NCBI RefSeq assembly: GCF_012927745.1
Contig: NZ_JABBKX010000003.1
Location: forward strand, 434,001 to 498,000
Origin: Neoroseomonas marina
GTDB taxonomy: Bacteria > Pseudomonadota > Alphaproteobacteria > Acetobacterales > Acetobacteraceae
Direction: 5' to 3'
Length of the DNA: 64,000 bases
The notes under the pieces were generated by a model, which was given only the letters and a program-made list of their open reading frames with translations, was not told where the DNA came from and did no database searches. Shown here piece after piece: positions 1 to 8,373 of this stretch (position 1 is its first letter; every line of letters begins with the position of its first letter). A program made the position numbers and the translations under genes.

Positions 1-1032
1 CGCGGTGAATCCGGAATCCGCGCAGCCCCCGGTGAACTCCCCTTCCACCTTCAGACCCGTATCGGCCGCGGCCGCCTGATAGACCTTGAACACGCGGTCC
101 GAGGCCGGCGTCGGGTTCAGCGGCAGGAACTCGCCCTTGATGGTGAGCACGGACTTCGTCCCGGGCACGTAGGCGCGCGCGACGATGTCGTGGATCTTGC
201 CCATGATCTCGTCGCGGTCGGCGGGCTCGATGTAGCGCAGGTCGATCTGGAACTGGCAGTTCGGCGCGGTGGTATTCACCGACTGCCCGCCCTGGATCAG
301 GCCGACGTTGAGCGTGATCCCGCGCTTGAGGTCCGTCAGCGCATGGATGGCGACGATCTTGTTCGCCGCCTCCCCGATGGCGCTGATGCCCGCTTCGAAA
401 TTGCCGCCCGAATGCGCGGCCTTGCCTTCGATGTCGACGACGCTGAACACGCCGCCCTTGCGCGCCTTCACGACATTGCCCGAGGCGCGGCCCGGCTCGC
501 TGTTGAAGACGACGCGCGCGTTCTTCGCCTCGGCCTCGATGACGGGGCGGCCTTCGGGGCTCCCGATCTCCTCGTCACCGGTGAAGAGCCCGACGAGCGG
601 GCCCGGCGCGCCGCCGAACTTCGCGAAGGCGGCGAGGACGAACATGTTCATCACGATGCCGGCCTTCATGTCCGCGACGCCGGGGCCGTAGGCGCGCCCG
701 CCCTTGATCGTGAACGGGCGACGTTCCGGCTCGCCCTTCGGGAAGACCGTGTCGCGATGACCCATCAGCACGATGTTGCTGCGCTGGTTGCCGGTGCCGA
801 GGGCATGGCCGCCCTCGACGATGCCGCGGATGCAGTCGCCGTGCTTCTGCTGCGGCAAGGTCTCCGTGGGGATGCCGTGGGAGGCGAGGAAGCGCTTCAC
901 CTGCGTGCCGGTGCGGTCGACGCCGTCCTTGTCGTAGGACCCGCCATCGGTGTTCACCATCTCGGCAAGTTCGGCGAGCATCGCGTCCTTCTGCGATGCC
1001 AGCCAGGCGGTGATCTGCGCTTCCGTGCTCAT
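1..1032 (-). CDS. M20 family metallopeptidase (glutamate carboxypeptidase-like), 3'-truncated by window edge
   Basis: Zinc-dependent hydrolase of the M20/ArgE/DapE/CPG2 family that cleaves an amide or peptide bond, probably of an N-acyl amino acid. The first 344 codons are visible; the C-terminus lies outside the window. Metal-site motifs are in order: GHRDTVF (His92), GPGVADMKAG (Asp121) and TGDEEIGSPEGR (Glu154/Glu155), followed by the dimerisation (lid) domain with AAHSGGNFEAG. There is no signal peptide, so it should be cytoplasmic. The ATG at 1032 is the only reasonable start. It is the last visible gene of a minus-strand run, 55 bp after an amidase, which suggests it finishes breakdown of an amide product. 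The substrate cannot be read from sequence. Confidence 0.88.
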   Translation of the reverse strand, partial: MSTEAQITAWLASQKDAMLAELAEMVNTDGGSYDKDGVDRTGTQVKRFLASHGIPTETLPQQKHGDCIRGIVEGGHALGTGNQRSNIVLMGHRDTVFPKGEPERRPFTIKGGRAYGPGVADMKAGIVMNMFVLAAFAKFGGAPGPLVGLFTGDEEIGSPEGRPVIEAEAKNARVVFNSEPGRASGNVVKARKGGVFSVVDIEGKAAHSGGNFEAGISAIGEAANKIVAIHALTDLKRGITLNVGLIQGGQSVNTTAPNCQFQIDLRYIEPADRDEIMGKIHDIVARAYVPGTKSVLTIKGEFLPLNPTPASDRVFKVYQAAAADTGLKVEGEFTGGCADSGFTA

Positions 1033-1087
1033 GGGCATTCTCCTTGTGGGGCGGAGGATCGCACCGTCGCCGCGCCGCGCAAGGGGC

Positions 1088-2458
1088 TCAGAGCGACGGC
1101 CAGCGATGCGCCCAGGGATGCGCGGCCTCGTATTGCCGCGCGAGCGCGATCAGCCGCCAATCGGCGCCAAAGGGCCCGATGAGCTGCACGCCGATCGGCA
1201 GACCATCCGGCGCGGGATCGACCGGGACGTTCAGTCCCGGCAGGCCGCCCGCATTCACGATGCCGGTGAAGGCGCGGTGATGGGGCGGGCCGAATTGCGT
1301 CGCATCCCAAGGCAGCGCGCCGGCCGAGGGCGTGACGATCACGTCCCAGCTGCGGAAGGCGACGGCGAACTGGGCCTGCACCTCGCGGAACGCGTTCAGC
1401 GCCTCGATGTAGTCGGCGACGGTGAAGCCGGCCGCCTGGTCCATCATCTCCTCGTAGATCGCGCCGATGCGGCCGCGCCAGTCCCGGTCGCGCAGCAGCC
1501 AGGAGAGGCCCGAGGCCGTCAGCACCGGCCAGTGCCGGTCAAAGAGGGCGAGGTCCACGGGCATCGTCCCTTCCTCGACGCGATGCCCGAGCGCGGCGAG
1601 GTTGCGCGCGGCGCCGGCGCAGGACGCCGCGACGGGCGCATCCACCTCCCAATCTCCGAAGCGCGGCACGTAGAGGATGCGCAGCCCCGCGGGCGGCGGC
1701 GGTTCCTCATGCGGGCCGGGAACGCCAACGGACAGCCGGTCCTCATCCAGCGGCCCCTGGATGACCGACAGCACCGTCGCGAGGTCATCCACCGTACGCG
1801 CAAGCGGCCCGATCACCTCGGCATCGTCGAGGATGACCGGCAGCCCGTTGCGCCGCGCGACGCGCCCCGCGGTCGGCTTAAGCCCCAGCAGTCCGCAATG
1901 CGAGGCCGGCCGCCGGATCGACCCGCCCCCATCGGTGCCGAGCGTCACCGGCCCGAAGCCCGAGGCAACCGACGCCGCGCCACCGCCCGTCGAAGCGCCC
2001 GGCGTCAGCGCCGTGTTCCAGGGATTGCGCGTGGTGCCGAAGGATTTGGTGTCGCAGTTCCCGCGCCCGAGCGTGAACTCCGACACGTTGGTCTTGCCGA
2101 GGATCACCGCGCCACCGGCGCGCAGGCGAGCGACCGGCGTCTCGTCGGCCTCGGGGACGTAGTCGAGGTAGAGCTCGCTGCCCCAGGCGCAGCGCAGCCC
2201 GGCGACCGTGATGTTGTCCTTGATCGAGACCGGCACGCCATCCAGCGGCCCGAGCGGCCGGCCGGCGGCGAAGCGCGCATCGGCCGCCGTCGCCGCCGCC
2301 AGCGCGCCCGCCTCATCGAGCGTCGCGAAGGCGTTCAGCTTCGGGTTCGCCGCGGCGATGCGGTCGAGCACCGCGCGCAGCGCCGCGCCAGGCGTCAGGC
2401 TGCCATCGCGATAGCGCGCGGCGAGTGCCGTCGCCGGTAGCTGCCAGATCTCGGTCAT
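1088..2458 (-). CDS. Amidase (amidase-signature family)
   Basis: Amidase-signature hydrolase of 456 aa, the usual length. The catalytic triad is recognisable: Lys80 in GVPVSIKDN, the cis-Ser in GASTGGGAA (about Ser156) and the nucleophile Ser180 in GTDGGGSIRRPA. It hydrolyses a carboxamide to acid plus ammonia; the substrate is unknown. GatA is unlikely because no gatC or gatB is adjacent and the C-terminal half resembles stand-alone amidases. It lies 27 bp downstream of a Bug receptor gene and 55 bp upstream of the M20 peptidase, in one transcription unit with a second, distinct amidase at 4698-6113. Confidence 0.9.
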   Translation of the reverse strand: MTEIWQLPATALAARYRDGSLTPGAALRAVLDRIAAANPKLNAFATLDEAGALAAATAADARFAAGRPLGPLDGVPVSIKDNITVAGLRCAWGSELYLDYVPEADETPVARLRAGGAVILGKTNVSEFTLGRGNCDTKSFGTTRNPWNTALTPGASTGGGAASVASGFGPVTLGTDGGGSIRRPASHCGLLGLKPTAGRVARRNGLPVILDDAEVIGPLARTVDDLATVLSVIQGPLDEDRLSVGVPGPHEEPPPPAGLRILYVPRFGDWEVDAPVAASCAGAARNLAALGHRVEEGTMPVDLALFDRHWPVLTASGLSWLLRDRDWRGRIGAIYEEMMDQAAGFTVADYIEALNAFREVQAQFAVAFRSWDVIVTPSAGALPWDATQFGPPHHRAFTGIVNAGGLPGLNVPVDPAPDGLPIGVQLIGPFGADWRLIALARQYEAAHPWAHRWPSL

Positions 2459-2485
2459 GCGGCCCCCTTCGTGTCGGAGGGAAGC

Positions 2486-3457
2486 CTACTCGATCTTGCC
2501 GAGGGCGCGCACCACGCGGACCAGGCGCGCGGCGTCCTCGCCATAGAAGCGCTGGAACGCCTCGCCGTCGCGATGGTCGATGGTGTTGCCGCTGGCTTCC
2601 ATCGCGCGACGGAACTCGGGATCGGCGGACACCAGGCGCGATGCGTCGCGGATGCGCGCGATGACCGGCGCGGGCGTGGCCGCGGGCGCAAAGAGCCCGA
2701 CCCAGATGTAGAACTCGCAATCCGGGAAGCCCTTCTCGATCAGCGTCGGCACCTCCTCGAAGCCAGCGAGGCGCGTGCGCCCCCAGGTCGCGATCGGCCG
2801 CAGGGCGCCGCTGCGCACATGCGGCGCAATGGGACCAGGCCCCGAGGCCAGGCAGTTCACCTGGCCCGCGAGCAGCGCCGTCAGCGCGGGCCCACCGCCC
2901 TGGAAGGGTACGTGCAGCATGTCGAGCCCCGCCGCCTGGCTCAACTGCGCCATCGGCACATGCAGCGCCGAGTAGTTGCCCGCCGAGGAATAGGAGACCT
3001 GCCCAGGGCGCGCCTTCGCATCGGCGATGAACTGCTCGATGGTGCGGATGGGGCTCGCGGACGGCACCACCAGCACGGTGGGATCGGCGGAGAACAGCGC
3101 GATCGGCGCCAGCATGTCGGGCGTGTAGGTCGGCTCGCGACCGTTCACCCGCGCGGCCTCGGGCAGCAGTGCCATGGAGGAGAGCGCCATCAGCAGCGTG
3201 TAGCCGTCCGGCGTCGCGCGCGCGACCGAGGCGTTCCCGATCGCCCCCGCCGCCCCGCCGCGGTTCACGATCGGCACCGCGACGCGCCATATCCGCTCGA
3301 GCGCCGCCGCCACCGGCCGCCCCACCACATCCGCCTGCCCGCCCGGCGGGAAGGCGACGACCATGCTGAGGGGGCGCGTGGGGAAACTCTCCTGCGCCCG
3401 CGCCGCGCCCGCGAAGGCGGCAACGGCGGCGGAGCCGATCAGGACGCGACGCTTCAT
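2486..3457 (-). CDS. Bug/TctC-family periplasmic solute-binding protein
   Basis: A 323-aa periplasmic receptor of the Bug (TctC, tripartite tricarboxylate transporter receptor) family. It has an N-terminal signal peptide (hydrophobic stretch ending near ARA-QE, residues about 1-21), then the family hallmarks RPLSMVVAFPPGGQADVVGR and NRGGAAGAIG, which form the ligand carboxylate-binding loops. Such proteins bind small carboxylates or amides and usually work with TctA/TctB membrane subunits, which are absent from this window. Its place between a FAH-family hydrolase and an amidase suggests that it captures the substrate of this operon. Confidence 0.9.
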   Translation of the reverse strand: MKRRVLIGSAAVAAFAGAARAQESFPTRPLSMVVAFPPGGQADVVGRPVAAALERIWRVAVPIVNRGGAAGAIGNASVARATPDGYTLLMALSSMALLPEAARVNGREPTYTPDMLAPIALFSADPTVLVVPSASPIRTIEQFIADAKARPGQVSYSSAGNYSALHVPMAQLSQAAGLDMLHVPFQGGGPALTALLAGQVNCLASGPGPIAPHVRSGALRPIATWGRTRLAGFEEVPTLIEKGFPDCEFYIWVGLFAPAATPAPVIARIRDASRLVSADPEFRRAMEASGNTIDHRDGEAFQRFYGEDAARLVRVVRALGKIE

Positions 3458-3495
3458 TCTCTTCTTTCCTCCCGGTTGGTCTCGTTGGCCTCAGG

Positions 3496-4371
3496 TCACG
3501 CGACGGGGTTCTCCAGCACGCCGATGCCGGGCACCTCGATGCGCACCTTGTCGCCGGGCTTGAGGAATCTCGGCGGCGAGAAGCCGATGCCCACGCCCGC
3601 CGGCGTGCCGGTCGCGATGATGTCCCCCGGTTCCAGCGTGATCGCCGCGCTGATCGTCGCGATCAGGGTCGGGATGCCGAAGATCAGGTCGTCGACCGGC
3701 GCCCGCTGGCGCAGCTCGCCATTCACCCAGGTCGAGATCGCGAGCTTCGGCGGCGTCCCGGCGGCATCGGCCGTCACGATCGCCGGGCCCATCGGGCAGA
3801 AGCCGTCGATGCCCTTGCCGAGGATCCACTGGCGATGCTTGTGCTGCAGCGTGCGCGCGGTGACGTCGTTGACGATGGTGTAGCCGAAGACGTGCCCGTA
3901 GGCGTCGGCCTCGCTGATGCCGCGGCCGCCCTTGCCGATGACGACGGCGATCTCGCCCTCGTAATCCGTGCTGTTCGAGGAATCGAGGAAGGAGGGGATC
4001 GGGTCGTGCGGGCCGATCACGCTGGTGGGCGGCTTGCTGAACACGACCGGTGCCTCGGGCACCACTTCCTTCGCCGTGGCGTCGAAGCCGCTGTTCGCGA
4101 ATTCCTTCGCGTGCTCGTGGTAGTTCTTGCCGACGCAGAAGACGTTCTTCGCCGGGCGCGGGATGGGCGCGAGGATCGTGGCCCCTTCGGCGACCGGCGC
4201 CTTCCCTTCCGCCGCGCGGGCGGCCGCCAGCGTGGCGGCGCCACCCGCGATCAGCGCCAGCATGTCGCGCGGCAGCGCCGCATCGGCAGCGGCCAGGTCG
4301 AGCACCTTGCCCGCCTCGTCCAGCGCGCCGAGGCGCGTGCCCTTCCCGTCCTTGAACGTCACCAAACGCAT
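3496..4371 (-). CDS. Fumarylacetoacetate hydrolase (FAH) family protein
   Basis: A 291-aa FAH-superfamily enzyme that acts on C-C bonds of beta-diketo acids, or decarboxylates or hydrates them, in catabolic pathways. Divalent-metal ligands are visible as Glu138 and Glu140 in DYEGEIAVVIG and Asp169 in NDVTAR; the C-terminal glycine motif GTPAGVGIG is also present. The N-terminal cap domain (1-70) is of standard size. It is 14 bp downstream of the phnA-like gene and 38 bp upstream of the Bug receptor gene, so it is probably co-transcribed. The exact reaction is unknown; ureidoglycolate lyase-like and 2-hydroxyhepta-diene-dioate isomerase-like members look alike. Confidence 0.87.
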   Translation of the reverse strand: MRLVTFKDGKGTRLGALDEAGKVLDLAAADAALPRDMLALIAGGAATLAAARAAEGKAPVAEGATILAPIPRPAKNVFCVGKNYHEHAKEFANSGFDATAKEVVPEAPVVFSKPPTSVIGPHDPIPSFLDSSNSTDYEGEIAVVIGKGGRGISEADAYGHVFGYTIVNDVTARTLQHKHRQWILGKGIDGFCPMGPAIVTADAAGTPPKLAISTWVNGELRQRAPVDDLIFGIPTLIATISAAITLEPGDIIATGTPAGVGIGFSPPRFLKPGDKVRIEVPGIGVLENPVA

Positions 4372-4385
4372 GAAAATCCTCCCGA

Positions 4386-4694
4386 TCAGCGCTTGCGCAC
4401 GAATTCGGTGCGCAGCACCAGGCCCTTGATGCCTTCGTAGCGGCAGTCGATCTCCTCGTCATTCTCCGTCAGGCGAATGGAGCGGATAACCGTGCCCTGC
4501 TTCAGGGTGGTGCTGGTCCCTTTCACCTTCAGGTCCTTGATGAGGGTGACCGAATCGCCATCCGCCAGGACATTGCCCGCCGCATCCCGCACGCGGGACT
4601 TCGCGGCCTCGGCCGCCGCGGCGGCCACCTCCGAGGCGGGGCGCCATTCGCCGCTGGCCTCGTCATAGACGTAGTCGTCACCGTCGCCAGACAT
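4386..4694 (-). CDS. PhnA/YjdM-like protein lacking the zinc ribbon
   Basis: The C-terminal 65 residues carry the PhnA/YjdM domain, with AAGNVLADGDSVTLIKDLKV and the closing GLVLRTEFVRKR, an SH3-like fold. Family members normally begin with a four-cysteine zinc ribbon. Here residues 1-35 (including YVYDEASGEWRPASE) have no cysteine, although tyrosine, acidic and tryptophan positions still recall the ribbon. The gene starts 3 bp after the upstream amidase stop, so no longer N-terminus is available. Despite the historical name it need not be linked to phosphonates, and no phn genes are nearby. Its role in this operon is unknown. Confidence 0.8.
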   Translation of the reverse strand: MSGDGDDYVYDEASGEWRPASEVAAAAAEAAKSRVRDAAGNVLADGDSVTLIKDLKVKGTSTTLKQGTVIRSIRLTENDEEIDCRYEGIKGLVLRTEFVRKR

Positions 4695-4697
4695 GCG

Positions 4698-6113
4698 TCA
4701 GCCCCGCTGCGGCGCGGTTTCGGCGGGATTGGCGAGCGGCAGCGTCGCCGCGCGTTCCAGCGCCCGCGCGCCGCGGAAGGCCAGGTCGTCGCGATAGAGA
4801 GGTGCCACCACCTGCACCGCGCGCGGCATGCCCTCCCCGTCCAGCGCCACCGGCACGCTGATCGCGGGCTGGCGGGTCAGGTTGAAGGCGAAGGTCCAGG
4901 GTGCCCAGTCGCGCCACAGGGCCAGTTCCGGCTGCACCGTCGGCTGGTCGGCGTCGAAGGCCGCGGTTGGCGTGCAGGCGGTCAGCACCAGGTCGTAGCG
5001 CTGGTGAAAGCGCGCCATGGCGTGCGCGGCCTCGAGGCGCATCGCCTCGGCCGCCAGGTAGTCCACGGCCGACATGTCGCCGTTCTTCCGCGCGACCTCG
5101 AGGATGCCGGCATCGAGCATCCCGTGCTTCTCCTCCGGGATGGTCGCGACGACGCGGGACAGGGCGACGCCCCAGACGCGGCCGAAGATCGCGCGGGTAT
5201 CGGGCAAGCCGGGATCGGCTTCCTCGACGATCGCGCCCTGCTCGGCGAGCATCTGCGCGGCACCCGCCAGCACCGCCTCGCCATCCGCGTCGAGCGGCGG
5301 CTCGAAGCCCATGCGCCGCACCACGGCGACGCGCATGCCCGCGACGCCATCCTCGATCCCCTGGCGCCAGTCGCGCGGTTCGTCCGGCAGGCAATAGGGA
5401 TCGCGCAGGTCGAATCGCGCCATGGCCGAGAACATCAGCGCCGCGTCGCGCACCGTGCGCGTCATCGGCCCGGCCACCGCGACATGCCCGAAGGCGCCCA
5501 ACGGCCATTGCGGGATGCGCCCGAAGGAGGGCTTCACGCCGACCAGCCCGCAGAAGGCCGCCGGGATGCGGATCGACCCGCCGGCGTCGGTGCCGATGTG
5601 CAGCGGCCCGAAGCAGGCCGCGCCCGCTGCCCCGGCGCCGGAGGACGACCCGCCGACCGTGCGCTGCGGGTTCCACGGATTGCGGGTGATGCCGTTCAGC
5701 GGGCAGTCGCCCGGCGACTTCCAGCCAAACTCCGTGGTCGTCGTCTTGCCGAGGATGACGGCGCCGCTTTCCTTCAGCCCCATGACCGAGGGCGCATCCT
5801 CGGTCGCCGGCGTCGTGTCGGTGGTGCGGCTGCCGCGGCGGGTCGGGAAGCCGGCCAGGTTCAGCAGGTCCTTCACCGTCGCCGGCACGCCGTCGAGGGG
5901 CCCGATCGGCCGCCCGGCGGCCCAGCGCGCCTCGCTCTCGCCCGCGGCCTGCAGGGCGCGCGGGTTCATGGCGGCGAAGGCGTTGACCCAGGGGTTGTAG
6001 CGGGCGACGCGCTCCATCACGGCCTTCAGCGCCTCGACCGGCGACAGCGCACGGCGGGCGTAGAGGCCGAGGAGCGTCTCGGCGGACATCAGGGCGGGAT
6101 CGGTGTCGGACAT
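4698..6113 (-). CDS. Amidase (amidase-signature family), second copy
   Basis: A 471-aa amidase-signature enzyme with Lys81 in GVPATVKDL, a cis-Ser in GGSSSGAGAAG (about 157) and nucleophile Ser180 in GTDAGGSIRIPA. It is clearly divergent from the amidase at 1088-2458, so it is not a recent duplicate and probably has a different substrate. It follows the rutA-like gene by 45 bp and precedes the phnA-like gene by 3 bp. In the inferred pathway it could deaminate or decarbamoylate the ring-opened product of the RutA-like enzyme; this is an inference from position only. Confidence 0.9.
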   Translation of the reverse strand: MSDTDPALMSAETLLGLYARRALSPVEALKAVMERVARYNPWVNAFAAMNPRALQAAGESEARWAAGRPIGPLDGVPATVKDLLNLAGFPTRRGSRTTDTTPATEDAPSVMGLKESGAVILGKTTTTEFGWKSPGDCPLNGITRNPWNPQRTVGGSSSGAGAAGAACFGPLHIGTDAGGSIRIPAAFCGLVGVKPSFGRIPQWPLGAFGHVAVAGPMTRTVRDAALMFSAMARFDLRDPYCLPDEPRDWRQGIEDGVAGMRVAVVRRMGFEPPLDADGEAVLAGAAQMLAEQGAIVEEADPGLPDTRAIFGRVWGVALSRVVATIPEEKHGMLDAGILEVARKNGDMSAVDYLAAEAMRLEAAHAMARFHQRYDLVLTACTPTAAFDADQPTVQPELALWRDWAPWTFAFNLTRQPAISVPVALDGEGMPRAVQVVAPLYRDDLAFRGARALERAATLPLANPAETAPQRG

Positions 6114-6158
6114 GGGGCCACCATGTCCCCCGATCCCGCGCCGTTCAAGCCGGGGCGG

Positions 6159-7244
6159 TCATTCCGCGGCCAGCGGCAGCCTGTCCCTGCGGCAGTCCAT
6201 CAGCGGCTGGATGCGCTTGCCAAAGGTGTCGAGGCCTTCGAGGAAGTCGTCGAAGGTCAGCATGATCCCCTTCACGCCGGGCATGGTCGCGATCTCGTCC
6301 ATCATCCGCGCGACATTGGCGTAGGACCCGACCAGCGTGCCCATGTTCCAGTTGACCGGCGTGGGGGAGCGCAGCACCGCCGCAGCCATGGAGGTATCGG
6401 CCGCCGTGGTGTCCTCGGCCGCCTTGCCATGCAGGTAGGCGAGCGCCTCCTTGTCCGCGCCCTCGACATACAGCTTCCACTTCGCCCAGGCGGCCTCGTC
6501 CGTCTCGTCGGCGATGATCATGTAGAGCATGTAGGCGCCGATATCGCGGCCGGTCTTCTTCCCAGCCTCGAGCACGCGGGCGGGGACGGAGGCAGCCTTG
6601 GTCGGCTCGTTCACGCCCTCGCCGAGGCAGAAGTTGAAGTCGCAGAACTCGGCGGCGAAGGCCATGCCGCGGTCCGACTGGCCCGCCGCGACCACCTTTA
6701 CGCGGTCCTTCGGGCGCGGCGACAGGACGCAGCCATCCATCTGGAAGTAGTCGCCCTTGAAGTCCGACAGGCCGGTCTCCCAGAGCTGGCGCATGATGGT
6801 CACGTATTCGGTGCTGTAGTCGTAGCGCTTGGCGAAATGCTGGTCGCCCGGCCACAGCCCCATCTGGCTGTATTCCTTCGAATGCCAGCCCGAGACGATG
6901 TTCACGCCGAACCGGCCGGGGGCGATGGAATCGATCGTGCTCGTCATACGGGCGACGATCGCCGGCGGGATGGTCAGCACCGCGACGGACGCGAACAGCT
7001 TGATCCGCGTCGTGACCGCGGCGATGCCCGCCATGAGCGTGAAGCTCTCGAGCCCATGATCCCAGTACTCGGTCTTCCCGCCGAAGCCGTGCAGCTTGAT
7101 CATCGACAGGGCGAAGTCGAAGCCGTAGCCCTCGGCCTTCTGCACCACCGCCTTGTTGAGCTCGAAGCTCGGCATGTACTGGGGCGAGGTGGCGGAGATG
7201 ATCCATCCGTTGTTGTTGATCGGGATGAAGACGCCGATGTCCAT
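6159..7244 (-). CDS. rutA: RutA-like pyrimidine monooxygenase (LLM-class flavin enzyme)
   Basis: An FMN-dependent luciferase-like monooxygenase of 361 aa, close in length and motif order to E. coli RutA, which opens the uracil ring between N3 and C4 to give ureidoacrylate. RutA-like segments include [20 protein letters not shown] near the N-terminus, [27 protein letters not shown] and the C-terminal [21 protein letters not shown] chose the ATG at 7244 (MDIGVFIP) over an upstream in-frame start because the extra 23 residues are low-complexity and Arg-rich. No rutB-G genes follow; two amidases, a FAH enzyme and a Bug receptor do. The substrate may therefore differ from uracil. Confidence 0.85.
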   Translation of the reverse strand: MDIGVFIPINNNGWIISATSPQYMPSFELNKAVVQKAEGYGFDFALSMIKLHGFGGKTEYWDHGLESFTLMAGIAAVTTRIKLFASVAVLTIPPAIVARMTSTIDSIAPGRFGVNIVSGWHSKEYSQMGLWPGDQHFAKRYDYSTEYVTIMRQLWETGLSDFKGDYFQMDGCVLSPRPKDRVKVVAAGQSDRGMAFAAEFCDFNFCLGEGVNEPTKAASVPARVLEAGKKTGRDIGAYMLYMIIADETDEAAWAKWKLYVEGADKEALAYLHGKAAEDTTAADTSMAAAVLRSPTPVNWNMGTLVGSYANVARMMDEIATMPGVKGIMLTFDDFLEGLDTFGKRIQPLMDCRRDRLPLAAE

Positions 7245-7348
7245 GCTGCGGCTCCGCTGGCTGTGGACCGCCGGCGCCTGGCGCGCGGCGGATTGACCCC
7301 GCCGACGCCGCAATTACCGTGCCATGCGCGGTTGCACGGAGATCACCA

Positions 7349-8248
7349 ATGAGCGACGAGACGGCGAAGCCCTGGGAATGGCCGGAGACCCGCTGGCGCC
7401 ACATCGTCGGCCGCGCGCGTGCGGGGCGTTCCCTCGCGCCGAAGGCCTGGCCGGGCGGGGCGCGCTGCGCCGTCTCGCTGTCCTTCGATGCCGATCACGA
7501 GACCATCCCGCTGCGCGATTCCGACGAAAGCCCGATGCGCATCAGCCAGGGCCAGTACGGCAACCGGCAGGGCGTGCCGCGCATCCGCGCGCTGCTCGAC
7601 CGGCACGGCGTGCGCGCCTCCTTCTTCTATCCCGCCGTCTCCGCCCGGCTGCACCCGAACGAGGTGCGCGCGGTGGCCGACGAAGGGCACGAGATCGGCA
7701 TCCATTCCTGGATCCACGAAGCCAACACGCAATTGCCGCCCGGGGTGGAGCGCGAGCTCACCTTCCGCGCGGCAGACACGCTCGAGAAGATCGCCGGCAA
7801 GCGCCCCGTCGGCATCCGCACGGCGTCCTGGGACTTCTCGGTCGACACCATGGACATCATCCGGGAGCTCGGGCTGCTCTACGATTCATCGCTGATGGCC
7901 GACGACGATCCCTATGAGCTCGAAGTCCAGGGCGAGCCGACCGGCATCGTGGAACTGCCGCCCGAATGGATCCGCGACGACGCGGTCTACTTCAACATGG
8001 TGCGCTTCTCGGCGCTGCGGCCCTACACGCCGCCCTCGGCGGTCGAGGAGATCTTCCGCGCCGAATTCGACGGCGCCTATGCCGAAGGCGGGCTGTTCCT
8101 GCTGACCATGCACCCGCACGTCACCGGGCACCGCAGCCGCATCGCGCTGCTCGACCGGCTCGTCGCCTACATGAAGGCCCAGCCCGGCGTGTGGTTCGGC
8201 ACGCATGAGGAGGTCGCGCGCTGGTGCGCGCAGCAGGGCGGGTTGTGA
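7349..8248 (+). CDS. Polysaccharide deacetylase family (PuuE-like) hydrolase
   Basis: A 299-aa NodB-homology (CE4) protein. Metal and catalytic residues are visible: Asp47 and Asp49 in SLSFDADHE, then His119 and His123 in GIHSWIHE. There is no signal peptide, unlike peptidoglycan deacetylases; cytoplasmic relatives such as PuuE open allantoin or act on N-acyl small molecules. I chose ATG 7349, preceded by a GGAG about 8 nt upstream, over an in-frame ATG 30 nt earlier. It is divergent from the rutA-like gene with a 104-bp shared upstream region, which suggests joint regulation and a role in the same nitrogen-compound pathway. Confidence 0.82.
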   Translation: MSDETAKPWEWPETRWRHIVGRARAGRSLAPKAWPGGARCAVSLSFDADHETIPLRDSDESPMRISQGQYGNRQGVPRIRALLDRHGVRASFFYPAVSARLHPNEVRAVADEGHEIGIHSWIHEANTQLPPGVERELTFRAADTLEKIAGKRPVGIRTASWDFSVDTMDIIRELGLLYDSSLMADDDPYELEVQGEPTGIVELPPEWIRDDAVYFNMVRFSALRPYTPPSAVEEIFRAEFDGAYAEGGLFLLTMHPHVTGHRSRIALLDRLVAYMKAQPGVWFGTHEEVARWCAQQGGL

Positions 8249-8256
8249 AGGAAGGC

Positions 8257-8366
8257 GGGGGGAAGGGAACTTCCCCCCGAGCCCCCCAACCTTCTTTGGC
8301 AATTGGGAACTGACCTCCGAGGTCAGTCTCCGGTCGCGGGCGCGGGGGAGGGTTCCCTCCCCCGCG
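8257..8366. terminator. Three stacked hairpins between convergent genes
   Basis: Three perfect inverted repeats sit between the converging deacetylase and Bug genes: an 8-bp stem at 8257-8264/8271-8278, an 8-bp stem at 8309-8316/8320-8327 with a 3-nt loop, and a 12-bp G/C stem at 8341-8352/8355-8366 with a 2-nt loop. They lack long T-tracts. They probably act as bidirectional terminators or transcript-end stabilisers. Confidence 0.6.
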
Positions 8367-8373
8367 CTTCGTC

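Noticed and set aside
4386-4694. Evidence for phosphonate use from the PhnA name
   Set aside because: No phnC-P genes are nearby and PhnA/YjdM proteins are not generally linked to phosphonate breakdown.
5004-7352. A 782-codon open frame on the plus strand
   Set aside because: Antisense to the amidase and rutA-like genes, both of which have clear catalytic motifs; no domain is recognisable.
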